Below are positions 45,566-57,130 of a stretch of DNA of 64,000 nucleotides, in pieces (position 1 is the first letter of the stretch; each line of letters starts with the position of its first letter). Source of the DNA: Zeugodacus cucurbitae. Its lineage: Eukaryota > Arthropoda > Insecta > Diptera > Tephritidae. The stretch covers positions 56,081,001 to 56,145,000 of the forward strand of contig NC_071669.1 in the NCBI RefSeq assembly GCF_028554725.1. The letters are read 5' to 3'. Made by a program: the position numbers and the translations under genes. Under the pieces are notes generated by a model. It searched no databases. It saw only the letters and a list, made by a program, of their open reading frames with translations, and was not told where the DNA came from.

Positions 45566-47589
45566 AGTATGGATTCAATAACTAACACACAGGAAACTCT
45601 CTTCACATTGATAAGGAATCTCCTCTGCAGCAGAGTTAACGGTTTGTAAGCCATTTAACGCCCTAACTCTACAATGTTGGCACATATCTGAAGATATCTG
45701 ACGACTTATTAATTATTAATTCCCCAAAACATTTCTCCCTTCGCTTGTAATTTATGCGCATACGCTCAGGGCAAAATGGCAACATTAAAATGCAGGTCGC
45801 ACAAGCGCTGCACGCGGCCAATTCAATATTAACGAGATTAATTGAAAACTCATTTGGGCACACACTTCATTTGCAATGCGAACATAATAAGTGCTGGAAT
45901 TCCTGAATAAAATTGACATAAATATACGGTGGAGCAACGGCACTGGGTAGGTGAGAACTGAGGGAGAAAATGCGAAAATGAAGAAAAATATAGCGGATTA
46001 TTGTTGCACGCCTACCCGTTACACGTACGCGTTGCTTGCGCGGCGGATTGGCAGCTGCCCTGCAAAACAACAACAACAAACGCAAAATAAGACTGGTTGT
46101 GCTGTGCAACAATGGGTGTGTCTGTTTGTGTGTGTGTGCATTTCGCCTGCGGCCGGTTGCAGTAATTTTCACTGCAAACATGTTCCAAATATGACGAATT
46201 GTCTTGCCAATATTGGCAATCAAGTTGGCCGTCGCACAGCCAAACACAGCCAATTGCCACCTGCTTGTGGTGTAGCAAGGTCTTGTGCCGCGCTAGGCAG
46301 GCCAGTCTCTAAAAACGCGCATAAACATAACTGTACGCATGCATGTGATTGCCACATGCGGCATGCAACGTAGTAAAAAAGTGAGTTGTTGCAACAAAAA
46401 AAGAGCGAAAACATATTTTTTTCATTGAAAAACAAGTGACAATAACAACGACTTCTCTTTAATATGTGTTTGTATATATGTATGTATAAATATTTGAAGG
46501 CTCTTACGCGCATGCGCAGCCTTACGCTGTCAGCTTTGCGTAAAATGTTGGCAGTGACTGATTTGCACCTTTGCGCATGCGTGTCGCTTACCTATTACTA
46601 TATAAATATTTATATTTATATAAATACATATACACAGATATATATATATATATACATACATAAATAAGCATAATTTGCAATTACTTTGTTTATTATTATA
46701 TTTCTTCACTATTATTATGCACATAATTAATTGCAACATTTTATTTTCTGTCATAATTTTCACCATACTGCGTGCATATTGCATTCACTGCATTATATAA
46801 TCATTTTATTTGTTTACTTTTCGCCTGTTGTCTATTTGTACAGCGCATGCGCGCGCATAATAATTAAAAAAAAAATGCGAAAATTCGCATGCCAGCGCAT
46901 TGTTCAAGCAAAGTACTCGCATGTTGTAGGCGTTTACTCAAAGCAACCAGCACACACCTGAACGAGCGCGGCTTATGCGAGTGATAGAGGGTAGAGGAGA
47001 GCGCTATTGTTAAAATGGTTGCCTAGAGGTGATCTTTTTATATATAAATATTTATGTAAGTATACATATATACAACTGCATTATGTACTTGCAGTGCATT
47101 GCGCAAGTGCTATTGGTCGAAGTGACTGGAGAGTACTTATAATTGGCATTTCGTTTCTCTATTTGCATTGGCAGCTGTTAGAGGCTTGACAGCAACCTGT
47201 TGCCAACAATAACTGGCATTTGCATGCAAATGTCTTTTTTAATAAATCGCAAAATTATTTTTTTAAGTAATACTGTATTCGTGAGCCATAAAGTAGGTAT
47301 TGTTTACTATTTTTTTTTTTTTTGAAAATTGCAAAAACTCATATCTTCTGAGGGAATATCTTTCATTCATATATGAAGAATCGTAAAGACGATAAAAAGC
47401 ACCTTTGAAAATGTATCCTTATAAATAAAAAGATATTTGAGAGTCATCAATTGAAGAAGTTATTTTAACAATTTGGTCGTAGAAATTTTTGGTGTTCCAA
47501 AAATATTCCGAAAGATAAGAAATATAATTTTATTTGGTTTATAGAAATACAATTAAAACAGTTTAGGATATCAACAAAATTCATTATTC
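45566..47589. other. Noncoding DNA with GC-rich patch and TA repeats
   Basis: 45870-46380 is GC-richer with CAACAACAACAAA (46069-46081), a TGTG run and GCATGCATGTG words. 46500-46960 carries CGCATGCG words repeatedly (46510, 46573, 46846). (TA)n lies at 46638-46653. 46960-47230 is balanced. The rest is AT-rich. Frames are not supported. Confidence 0.45.
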
Positions 47590-48150
47590 CTAATTCCTGT
47601 GAATGTACATTCGTTGCCATTATGTATGCACTCGATTTCTTTTGCATGGTCATCACGGGCACGCTTGCAGAAGCCCAGATGCTGAACCCATTTTCGACGA
47701 TTTCAAGCATAAATCGATAGCCGATACTGCTGCAATTACACATTCGATATTCGTACGAATCGTCGCTGGCTTGTTGGCATAGACCATAGACTTGACGTAG
47801 CCCGTCAAATCGCACGACCAAGGTTTGGTCACCAAACTTGGTTTTCAACAAATCGATTTTGACATTCGCTGTGTGGCTTGTGGCGCCGTTCTGTTGGAAC
47901 CACATATTGTCCAAGTCCATATCATCCAATTCGGGCCAACAATATTCGGTTATCATTTAGCGGTAGCGATTCCCATTCATAGTAACGCGTCGATCTTGAT
48001 CTTCAAGGAAGAAGTACGGCCCATGAATTCGCCGATCCATAAACCTTCAAACCGTAATTTATCTAGGATGCAATGGTGACACATGGAGTACGTTTGGATT
48101 GCTGCCTGACCAATAATGCATATTTTCCTTTTTGACGAAGCCATTCAGAC
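47590..48150 (-). pseudogene. Remnant of a second mariner-like (IS630/Tc1/mariner-type) transposase
   Basis: On the minus strand, from 48150 downwards, the transposase catalytic domain reads HFCLNGFVKKENMHYWSG, then GPYFFLEDQDRRVTMNGNRY, then WPELDDMDLDNMWFQQNGAT followed by SHTANVKIDLLKTKFG. This is followed in other frames by SCDLTGYVKSMVYANKPATI. This is the catalytic half of a family common in insect genomes. In-frame stops separate the blocks and a frameshift lies near 47840. The second catalytic Asp, expected in the QQDGA motif, is Asn here (QQNGA, codon around 47885). The N-terminal half is absent. It is related to 50049-50470. Confidence 0.8.
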
Positions 48151-50048
48151 AGAAATGAACCGAGCATATGTTGGACGTATCGCTCTTAAAGTTGAGGAAA
48201 ATACAACAACAAACGCACAAAAGACACGACATCCTACAAACTCACAAAGAGAATATCAACAGCTTCAATATTTCTTATTATTTGAATGATATCCTGATTC
48301 TCAATGATATCTGGTCAAGTAACATTGATACGTGCCATTTTTTGACGCTATTAGCTCAATTCTTAGATTCTCCTTAATTAAATAACACGACTGGACGACG
48401 AGTTCACTTTACCAAACAACGTATAAATCTTCGATTTCAAATATATTTATATTAAATCTATTTCTAAAAACGTTAAACGATCCAAATTGATTTGACGTTG
48501 CAACCAGAACTCGATTCCCGTGTTGTAAAAATATGGTTTTGATAAATTGTGTCTGAATGAACTTATGAATCTTAAATTATACCCAAGCTCTGCTTTTTAT
48601 ATAGGTAGAACATTTTTAGCCAGAGATTCTTAAAAACCAATCGGAAGTCTGAAAAGACGGTCGGATTCGAGGAAGCATTAAGTTAGTGAAAGGTATATAA
48701 ATACTTTGAATTTTACCGCTTATATCAAAGAACGAATCATTCGTAAAAAAATGGAATTTTAATAACTAATACCAACTAATTGGTCTTTTACATTTACCAT
48801 AAAATGAAATGAAAAGTAAAAATATTATTAAAATTAATTAGAAGCGCAATTAAGTTGATTTTCTGGCAGAAAACAATAGTGCAATTAAAGTTGCATTGGT
48901 TAATTGAGTCAAGTTCTCACTTAACTTCAACGAAAATTATTCAAAGTCTGTCCAAGCGTTGAATGATTTACTATGATTTACTATGTGACTTGAACTTTCA
49001 AAGCGAAACCTACAAAATAGCATTGTTTCAAAGTATTTGGCAAATTCTAATCTTAATTGTAAACTCAAATGCTTTTAATGCAGCAATTAACACGCTAATG
49101 AAGTCATTTCGCATTTATTGAGTGATAAAAGCAAACGATTTGTTGGTTTAGTATTCGTAAAGGAAATTGTTAAGTCAGCAAAACGAATCAATTGAGCCAA
49201 TAGACAACTGTATTAAGACAAAAATTTTTTTTTACAATAATACGTAGCAACAACAACATACATATACTGGTATGTAGATATACATATATCGTATATGACT
49301 ATCAGGCTCCCATTAAGCGCAACTTTATTCACAACGCTGCGTACATCCTATTCCAATCGGACACTGATCTCACTGGCTTCCACATAAAATCAATCTCAAT
49401 ATCAATATTTATGCCAGTTGCTTAGTATTTACTATATAGAGTTATTAAAAATGTGATTTGCACATTAGCTGCGTTGTCTTGCGGAAATGGCGGTCATAAC
49501 CTGTTGCAGCGACAGCTAAGCAGCTATTAGAATTTAACAAATGGCTTCCTACATAACGGCATTGTAAGCCGCGTATTTATTTATTTGTTAAAAACAAAGC
49601 TAACTTAATTAATAATGATTGCCATCAAATGATTACAAGTAAATGAAGTCGACGCGACGGGTTTTTCATTAAATATGTATTGTATGTATGTTTGAAAAAG
49701 TTTTGCACTAACTTATTAGATCCATTTATTTTTACAATCAGATAAAGGAAATGTCAATTCCTTAATTAGTTGCAAACAAACATAAATTTAGATAATTCTC
49801 TTGTTTATGCGATTGTATTATGGTGACTTTAACGGTTTGAAATTTGTTACGGCTGAGATAAGATACGATTAAATTTAAAATACAGTACAAATCATAATAT
49901 TTATATAATGAAGTAATAAATATGATATAAATGCAATTATTATTAAATTTACAAATAGTTTAACATAACTGTAGATTTATTTTTGTATAAGTTGACTTAA
50001 TGGATTTTTTTTGCATTTATTTCAATTACTTCTATATGAAGTGTTTTT
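48151..50048. other. AT-rich noncoding DNA
   Basis: It includes a TTAATTGAGTCAAG word at 48900-48913 (TGAGTCA at 48905) and scattered TTAATTG words, similar in style to 55.0-55.6 kb. ACATACATATACTGG microsatellite near 49256. No exon is seen. Confidence 0.5.
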
Positions 50049-50520
50049 CAGTAGGGACGCTACAAAAGTAGACCGATAGGGATAGCAAACGGCGCCATAT
50101 TTTTTCCCACTCTTTTAACATTTCTCTTCAGTAAGGTTTGTCATTTTGTCATTGAAAGATATACGATCCAACGAGTGGAAATTATTAAAATTTACTACCG
50201 AAATTCGGAGTCAGTGGTCTCAACTTTAAGAACGCTACGTCCAATTTATGGTCGTCATAATTGTCTGATCGCTCAATGATAACCGAATATTTTTGACCCG
50301 GGTGAGGTGATATGCACTTGGACAAACAGGACGGCGACACAAGCCACACAACGAATCAAAAGTCGATTTATTGAAAACCAAGTTTGGTGAACATGTTATC
50401 TCACGAAAATTGAGTTCAGCGTCTGGACTGCTGCAAGCGTTACCGTAGTGGCCATGTAAAAGAAATCAAGTTCCAAACATAATGGCATCGAATTTACTTT
50501 AACAGGCACAAAAAAATTTT
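50049..50520 (+). mobile_element. Internally deleted relative of the 47.6 kb mariner-like element
   Basis: It begins CAGTAGGGACGCTACAAAAG, the style of a 5' terminal region, then encodes RYTIQRVEIIKIYYRNSESV and STLRTLRPIYGRHN (50157-50260), the N-terminal helix-turn-helix of this transposase family. The sequence then jumps directly to DTSHTTNESKVDLLKTKFGE (about 50336-50396), which belongs to the region after the second catalytic motif. The core of the catalytic domain is thus deleted. C-terminal scraps (SSASGLLQALP) follow. It is non-functional. The 3' terminal repeat is not identified, so the end is approximate. Confidence 0.75.
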
Positions 50521-51120
50521 ATTGATACCCCGTTTTTGATTTATTTAAAAAAAAATTTTGTTATGCTCTCATGCCCGAATTAAAATGAGCTAAGCTAACA
50601 TTTTTTTTAGGACAGATATATATTAGCCTTATTTCAAATATGAAGTGATAAAAATTTCAAAATCCTATGTATCCTGGTTCATTAGTTACAGGATGTTGCT
50701 TATAGTCACAAATTAAAATATTATAAATAAACTAAGCACTTTTCTCATGAAATTTTTTTTTTATTAACTCTCTTATCTTTACTTATTTATATAGTTCACT
50801 TGGTTTTAAAATAAAACAATTATTTTTATATTTTTGAACACTTTTTGTATAACTTTTTTCGCGAAACCGATTTTGACAATTTCACTCTGCGGATAACGCT
50901 TTCTGAATGAAAACGTGCTCAGCTCATGATAGAAAAAGTAGCTATCAGCTTGCACAACACATAAGTCTACATAATTGTAAAAACCGCTGGTCAAAAATAT
51001 TTAAATAATGGGAATTAGAAGCCGGTAAGTAAAATGTTGCCTATAGGCAACATTGGGCATGAAAGGGTTAAAAACTCTTTATCTATGGAATTTAAGGAAA
51101 AAGTTGTCTTATATACCTTA
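50521..51120. other. AT-rich noncoding DNA
   Basis: No element is recognised. If the exon at 51121-51237 is a terminal exon, its 3' UTR would lie here on the minus strand. No AATAAA in the close vicinity could be singled out. Confidence 0.4.
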
Positions 51121-51237
51121 TTAAGTTTGTATAGGATTCTTTCTAAAACTCTCTCTTAGCTTTTTGTGATATTTTTGCATTATTTCTGAACTTCCGGAAA
51201 ATAAGTAAGGCTGGTCCAACCAACCGCGGAAGATATT
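51121..51237 (-). CDS. Probable terminal coding exon, unknown protein
   Basis: A very strong minus-strand acceptor (TTTTTCTTTCTTTTTCAG, ending at 51238) is followed by 38 codons open from the first base and a TAA (51123-51121). The encoded tail starts NIFRGWLDQPYLFSGSSEIM and ends in a basic stretch (QKYHKKLRESFRKNPIQT). Composition is mixed, with aromatic and charged residues, unlike chance AT-driven frames. The two other frames close after 18 and 31 codons. A donor-like AAG|GTATAT directly after the stop leaves open that this is an untranslated or alternative exon. It could belong to the same minus-strand gene as 44.2-44.8 kb only as an alternative end, because of the stop. Confidence 0.33.
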   Translation of the reverse strand, partial: NIFRGWLDQPYLFSGSSEIMQKYHKKLRESFRKNPIQT

Positions 51238-52080
51238 CTGAAAAAGAAAGAAAAATAAATTAATTATATTATATATATATCTAGGTATAAATGATTATAA
51301 AAAGTGTGTACCAAAACGAGATATGTATGAAAAAAAGTTCAATTCGCTTATTGAAAAAGTATAGTAAAAAAAGGTATTGTTTTTTGGAGACTTTAAGATA
51401 ATCTACATATGTATTAAATTTTAAGTATATATGTTTATTTATTTTTTCTAAGCAGATACATTAGTCGTATTGTGGTCTCAATAGGGTTTGTAGATACTCA
51501 GCAGTAAAGTATTATAATATTTTGATATTCTCTCCTTATTTTATTATGTCAGTTCGTGTGATATATACCAGTTGTTTGTTCGATTTACTACTATTCAAGG
51601 CTTTACAATATGTAAACAGGTATTTGACATAGACGCTATCCTCGATTCTCTAGTTCACTGTTCACTATTTTCACGTTCTGCTCTCTTTAAAGAAAAAATG
51701 AGTATACAGTCTTATTCTAAAGACTTCTGCTAACCTAACTCTATTTGCGTCTTGCTAGTTTATTTGGTAGAAAGCAACTTTGGGTTTCGAAAGTAAGGTT
51801 ATTAGTTTTCGATAAAGGAAACTATTTTCATTTCAAACATCTTCAAGTTCTATTATTAAATTAGCGGTTTCACTGAGTTCCAATCCCATAGCTTTCAAAT
51901 ATTATAGCATGATAATAAAAATTTCCAAATGTCATAAAAAACTTTTTGTTTTGAAAAAAATAACTCCTAACATTAATTAATTAATTTTATTATAATTTGA
52001 AAAAAAAAAAATGTATATATCACCCTGTGTCTTTATTTGGTACACATTGTCTTCAACTCACTATTCATATAATATTAACG
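51238..52080. other. AT-rich noncoding DNA
   Basis: No repeat or frame of note. It would be intronic if the exon at 51.2 kb is real. Confidence 0.5.
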
Positions 52081-52560
52081 CATTTTTATTTCTAGTGAGA
52101 TACCACCTACATCAGATAATCTACTGGCTGTATCAGGATATTTTAGGATATCAATCCGCTCTTGAAATATACTAGTTATAAATATGGTTCCTGAAGAATC
52201 ATATCGACCATTACACAGCCATATAAAAAAATTGTTATGACCTGGGAATCTTCCTATGTGTTTCATATGTTTCTGGGGTCGCTGAATCCGAATCCGAGGT
52301 CCATTTAACCCTATCAGATCAGTGTTTTGATATAACCGCAGAAAAAAATATGGCGGATAGCGATTTTTTAAATTCATCGAATTCGCTTGAAACTCGCTAC
52401 TCGGTGATTTTCGCGTTCGCTATTTCTGAATACGGTGTCCGTTTTTCAAAATTCAAAATGATGATGCAATATGGCGAATTTTTAAAATGTGTGCCAAATA
52501 TTAGTTCGCCATTTTGAATTTTTAAAAAGTAACGTCAATTTCTTAATCAACGGCCCCGAG
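52081..52560. repeat. Unclassified dispersed-repeat-like segment
   Basis: CTGGGGTCGCTGAATCCGAA at 52271-52290 and the following TCCGAGGTCCA are of a style I associate with an unclassified insect dispersed repeat. Copies of this kind often carry the phrase 'ggggtcgctga'. An imperfect inverted repeat, TGGCGAATTTTTAAAA (about 52473) against TTCGCCATTTTGAATTTTTA (about 52505), closes it. There is only one copy in the window, so the call rests on memory and the local inverted repeat. Confidence 0.3.
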
Positions 52561-53160
52561 AACCACCGAACAACGAGATTCAAGCGATATGGGTATATGA
52601 AGATAGTATATTTTAGAATAAGGTTGCCACCTATAAAGAAAAAAATATTAAATTCAACGAATCTAATATGTGTGACCTTAAGAAAACTTTCAAGTCGAAT
52701 TTATGTGCCTTTGAATATGATTGTCATCTCACTGTGCTACTTCAACGAAATTCTCCAAATTATACGGATCGACATGTAACCGGCTCCGTATCGATTATGC
52801 ATAATTCATGTTTGTAGGAACGGTTTCTATAAGAGTCATATGGTCCTAAGCATGTGCCCTCAAACAAATTTTTCAATTCATACGGCTCCCTGTTTCCACA
52901 GTTAGTTTATTATTATTTCATAATCTCGAAATATGTGAAAGTTGTAGTGTCAGCAAAAATAACAACAATAACAAGTAAATAGATATAAAAAATAAAATTT
53001 TTACCACTATGCAATGCTAGATAATGGCGCACCATAAATACCGTTACTCTTGTCATTTAGTTAAAAACAAATTTTGCTTGACCATTTATTTGCCAATAAG
53101 TCATTAAAATGCAATTTTATTAAAAAATAAGTGAAGCAAATAAAATAAATTTTAACGAGG
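52561..53160. other. AT-rich noncoding DNA
   Basis: The 96-codon plus frame 52489-52779 has no domain. The CAACAATAACAAG run near 52963 is simple sequence. Confidence 0.5.
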
Positions 53161-54900
53161 CTGCTCCTGCTGCACAAAAATATTTGCAACTAGACAGATG
53201 CAAGTATGCGACAATGCGCATGTGTTGTGTGCGTATGAGTGTGGCAATGTGACATGTAAATAGGTAAATATTTACTTCTATGGCTTGTAATTAATTTGCA
53301 ATTAGTGTGCCGCGCAGGCTGCCAATTGCATCATCTGTGCGCTTAATGGCCACCGGCGAGCGCGCCATTTGCCAGATGCAGAAGGCAGCGATGGCTTTTG
53401 GCGTATAGGCAAATTAAGCATTGAAATTCCATCAACGGCGCAGACCTTTGGCCGTGTATGACAGGTTTAATGGCCGAAACTGCATAAACCACTTTGGACG
53501 AACCGACAACCGACAGCCAAAGCCAGTGGCTAACAGTGGTAGACGGCGGATAGCCAATAGCCGACAGCTGCCACACTCTATGCACAAACGAACAATTAAT
53601 TTCGGCCACAGACGAGTAAATGCACACGCACACACTCAAATATACATATGTGTATACATATATGTAAAGCAGAAATATACACACATGGCTGTATGCGAAT
53701 GGTCGGCAATTTCGAGGAATTCGCAATGTTTGTTTGTGGCAACGCAAGTGCGATTTTGTCGTTGCTTCGGCTGGCAAAACTTAGCTATTAATTGAAATGC
53801 CATTCCGCCTAATGCCGTTGAACATTTCCTCATTAAGCGCATTAACATTCCGCCCGTGCGCAACAGCGCGATTGCCGGCCGCTTGTGGACGTGGCGTTAT
53901 TTGAAAGGCAAAGCGCGCGCGGCGCACACACATAGACTGTGGCAACAAACACTTGGACAATAGCACTGCTTATGCGGCAGCTGAAATGGTTATTCGACAG
54001 TCTGATTGACGTGTTGACTCGTTGGCTTGTTGAATATATGGCTAGCTGAGCGAACGCGCCGCTCGACAAACTGTACGCCTGGCCGTCACACGCATTGCCA
54101 CAACCATGCGCTTCACGCGCCTCTCAAATATATGCGCATAAGTTGTTGCTGGGCGAGTGCGTCGCCACAACACTGCTCTAGCGCGCAAGTGTAACTACCG
54201 TTACAAAGCAGTTTTCGTTGTCTTCGCGTATGCGGCATGCGTGCCGCGCGTCCGTCGCGCTCTCAACTAGTTTCCTATTAATTTTCAAACAGCATGCAAA
54301 TATGCTGTCGGTCAGTGAGCAGCAGCTGGCAGCGCAGCGCCAAACTGCCTCGCAACTCGCAACGCGCAAGCTAGGCTTTTTGCAGGAGCCTTAAAGCACT
54401 GCGCTTGTTGAACTCCGTCGGTTGTCGAGTTGCAGCTGCATGTAGCGCCACTTGCGCCGGCCTGCAATTTGGTAGTTGACGGCTATGTGTTGTCAATGGC
54501 ACATCCAGCGCCACTCAAGCCACCACAACTATTTATAGCCACACACACACATTACATGTAAACTTAAATTTGCAATTCATTGCCTCGGTCTTAGCCGTCG
54601 GCATAATTAATGCACTCAATCAGCAGTTTTGACTGAAATTTATTTATGCAAACCTGCATAACTGTAGTAGCTTAACATTGTATCGGCAGGCTGTGCGCAA
54701 CTTGTCACATGTGGCATGCAACTATGCCGCTTTTGTGGCACTAATTTTATGGCCTTCCTTTGGTTTCATTATCTTTAAAATGCGCTTGGTACAGCTGGAA
54801 CAAGCTGGAAAATCTGGTCGTATCCTGTTCGTGGTGGCTATTTGCTTGCCACTGACCAAACGGGTTGCCATTTGTTTGTCTTGACTTTGGCTCATTTCAT
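53161..54900. promoter_or_regulatory. GC-rich island
   Basis: Balanced to GC-rich, with TTAATGGCC and TTTATGGCC-like words (53344, 53466, 54747), GCGC runs (53908-53922) and many GCCAC/GTGGC words. Overlapping frames on both strands (plus 53421-53795, minus 53343-53777) are exact antisense partners without a domain. The composition suggests a conserved noncoding or enhancer region. There is nothing to fix a transcript. Confidence 0.3.
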
Positions 54901-54999
54901 TGACGCAATAGTAATTTAGTAGCTATAAGGTAGTCAGAGCTCATCGCTGGCTGCCTAATTTTTGTAAGCTAATTTTATAGTATGACCACACAGTGGTGG

Positions 55000-55600
55000 G
55001 CATGGAAATGGGTATGGTTAATGGAATTAATTTGATTTTTAAGGCATTAATTGGGGAAGCTTACTCATTGAAGTGCATTTTTGTAAGGTTAAAAGTGTAT
55101 GTCGTTGTAAGAGAGTAAAAATGTATTTAGTTAAAATCGGTTAATTAATGGAGTTTAAGCCAATTTAACCAATTTAAATTTAATAATTTGAGCTATGAAT
55201 TGAGTAAATTAAGAACTAAATTGAATCAATTTAGTGTGAGTTTAGCCATTTGAGCTGTATATAAAATTAAACATTAAATTGAGTTATTTAAGTTATTAAT
55301 TGAGTCAATTAAGCTCAAAATTTAATCAGTTAATGGTTTGAGTCAATTAGCTGGGGGTTGACTAAATATCGCAGAAAATTATGTAAAATTAACTAACCTA
55401 ACCAGAGTAAACAATTTTGAGCCCAATTAATTGGAAACTTATCAATTTATTGTAGTAGAAATGGCAATTTATCATTAATTGAATACTAATTATCAATTAA
55501 TTAAAAATATTAGTTAAAATTTAATGAAAATTAATTAAAATCAAAAATATATTCTCCAAACTAAACTCAATTAATTGCCATGTCTACCAATTTTTCATGT
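55000..55600. repeat. Degenerate TTAATTGAG / CAATTAA module
   Basis: The segment is built from variants of TTAATTGAGTCAATTAA, spaced by about 15-30 bp on both strands. Perfect TGAGTCA words lie at 55301-55307 and 55339-55345 and many ATTAATTG/CAATTAAT words surround them. There is no regular period, so it is not a simple satellite. It may be an expanded cluster of homeodomain (TAATTA/TTAATTG) and AP-1-type sites, or only low-complexity drift. Confidence 0.5.
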
Positions 55601-56458
55601 CCTCCACTGTACCAACAATGTGCAACTAACTATTATATTCGCGCTATTTTATTTTCCCGCATATTTTACATAAATTTTATCAACACAAAAAGTTGTCGAT
55701 GTACGTAATTTGTACGCGCTGAATGTCGAGTTAATTTGCAGCAGATAAATTCGCAATTTTAAAAGCCTATCGCTACCACAAAACCGAACCTAGACCCGGT
55801 CACAACCGGACGCCACCAATTGAAGGCAAGCAGCTGCTTTCGTTCGGTGTCAGGACACTTTGTCTGCGCACACATGCGCAAATGCGTGGCAGAGATTTGT
55901 TAAGAGTGCGACCTGTTTGGCGCTCGAGCGCTGCGTGAATCCATTAATTTTCTACTGTTGGCCGACAGCCGCCACATTTGCATGTTGCTGCTGCTGCTGT
56001 TATTGTTGTTGTAATTTGTTCGATTCGTAACTGTTCAGCATTTAACAACAATTAAATCGCAAATCGTGAAAATAAATTGTAGTGGAATGCGTGAGATTTG
56101 AAAATACGCACATACGCATTTAGATTACAATGTGGACAACTTGATGAAATTAGTGAATCAGCAGCAGCTGCGACAACACATTGCCAGAATTTATGAGTAC
56201 ATTAAGTATCTATAAATGACATATAAATTAGCAGTGATCTGGACAGGAAAATATAACTGATTGTTTATCAGGGACTTCCGCATGGTATTGTAGGTTGAGT
56301 TAGTTTTATAGTTATAAATTTAAATAACAATTTTGAAATCTTAATTACGTAGAAAAACTGAACAATTAAGAGAGTATCTGCAATTTAATTACTAATTGTA
56401 CTCAATTTACTATACAATAATTCAATTAACTTATTGTCCAATTTTAAAGAGTAGGTAA
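55601..56458. other. Noncoding DNA with a balanced patch
   Basis: 55760-56040 is GC-richer (CCCGGTCACAACCGG at 55795-55809, CTGCTGCTGCTG near 55990). The flanks are AT-rich. A leader or enhancer role for the patch is possible because a candidate untranslated exon lies about 1 kb downstream. Confidence 0.4.
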
Positions 56459-56854
56459 TAGCGTTTTTAGATAGGAGCTAATTGATCAATTCACCGGCCT
56501 CTGCTCGATTAAAACGCTTATTAAGATCGATTTACTATACAAAATAAAATCTACATTTATTTTGAATTGAATTTTAATCGACTTGAAAATCAAATACAAC
56601 TCTGCTACAAAGACGTACGATATACGTTCTTTGTCAGCGATTGGCTGAATTTTTTTACCAAAAAAAAACCACGGTAGATGTCGCTACTAAGAATATTAAT
56701 CAGGTGATGAAACTAACCAACTTCTTATGAAAAGCAAAAACAAAAATATATAACAGCTGATCGGTTATCGAGTAGCCGACAGTATAAAAGGCAAAAAAGG
56801 GTTTCTCAATAAAAATGTTGATTGATCAATTAATTTGGCTGTATAAAAACGCTA
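56459..56854. mobile_element. MITE-like element, family C copy 1
   Basis: The termini TAGCGTTTTTAGATAG and CTGTATAAAAACGCTA are imperfect inverted repeats. The 396-bp interior matches the element at 59716-60108 along its length. Shared blocks include CACCGGCCTCTGCTCG/AACCGGCCTCTGCTCG and GGTAGATGTCGCT, plus AACCAACTTCTTATGAAAAG near the right end. No coding capacity is seen. The superfamily is not fixed because no clear target duplication was found. Confidence 0.8.
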
Positions 56855-57045
56855 TAGCTGTATGAATAATTTATTGTAGAAGTCCCCAATCGACTCTATA
56901 AAGGGCGTTTAGTGAGAAGTGTTGGGAATAATGAAATAACATCAATAGAAATTACAGTAAACCAAATTGACTTGATAAGTGATATGAAATACAAAAGCTA
57001 TATCCTTAAATTTTGAATAATTATCTGTTTTTTTTTTCTTTACAG
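56855..57045. other. AT-rich noncoding DNA (putative intron end)
   Basis: It ends in a polypyrimidine tract and acceptor (CTGTTTTTTTTTTCTTTACAG, 57025-57045) for the exon listed next. Confidence 0.4.
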
Positions 57046-57130
57046 GCAAGTTTCACCAAAGTTATTACCAATTCAATCCTAAACAGTTTTATTGCCAAAG
57101 CCAAATTGAGTCTGTTTGAACAGCAGTAAG
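57046..57130 (+). other. Candidate untranslated exon with near-perfect splice sites
   Basis: The acceptor is a run of ten or more T with TTTACAG directly before 57046, and the donor is AAG|GTGAGT at 57128-57136, which matches the consensus at all nine bases. The 85-bp segment is richer in GC than its flanks. All three frames contain a stop. The best frame stays open for 27 codons and then meets TAA at 57127-57129, two bases before the junction. A noncoding 5' leader exon is therefore the preferred reading. If the weaker GT at 57126 were used, the stop would be avoided and the exon could be coding (frame starting ASFTKVITNSILNSF). The gene it would belong to is unknown. Confidence 0.4.
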
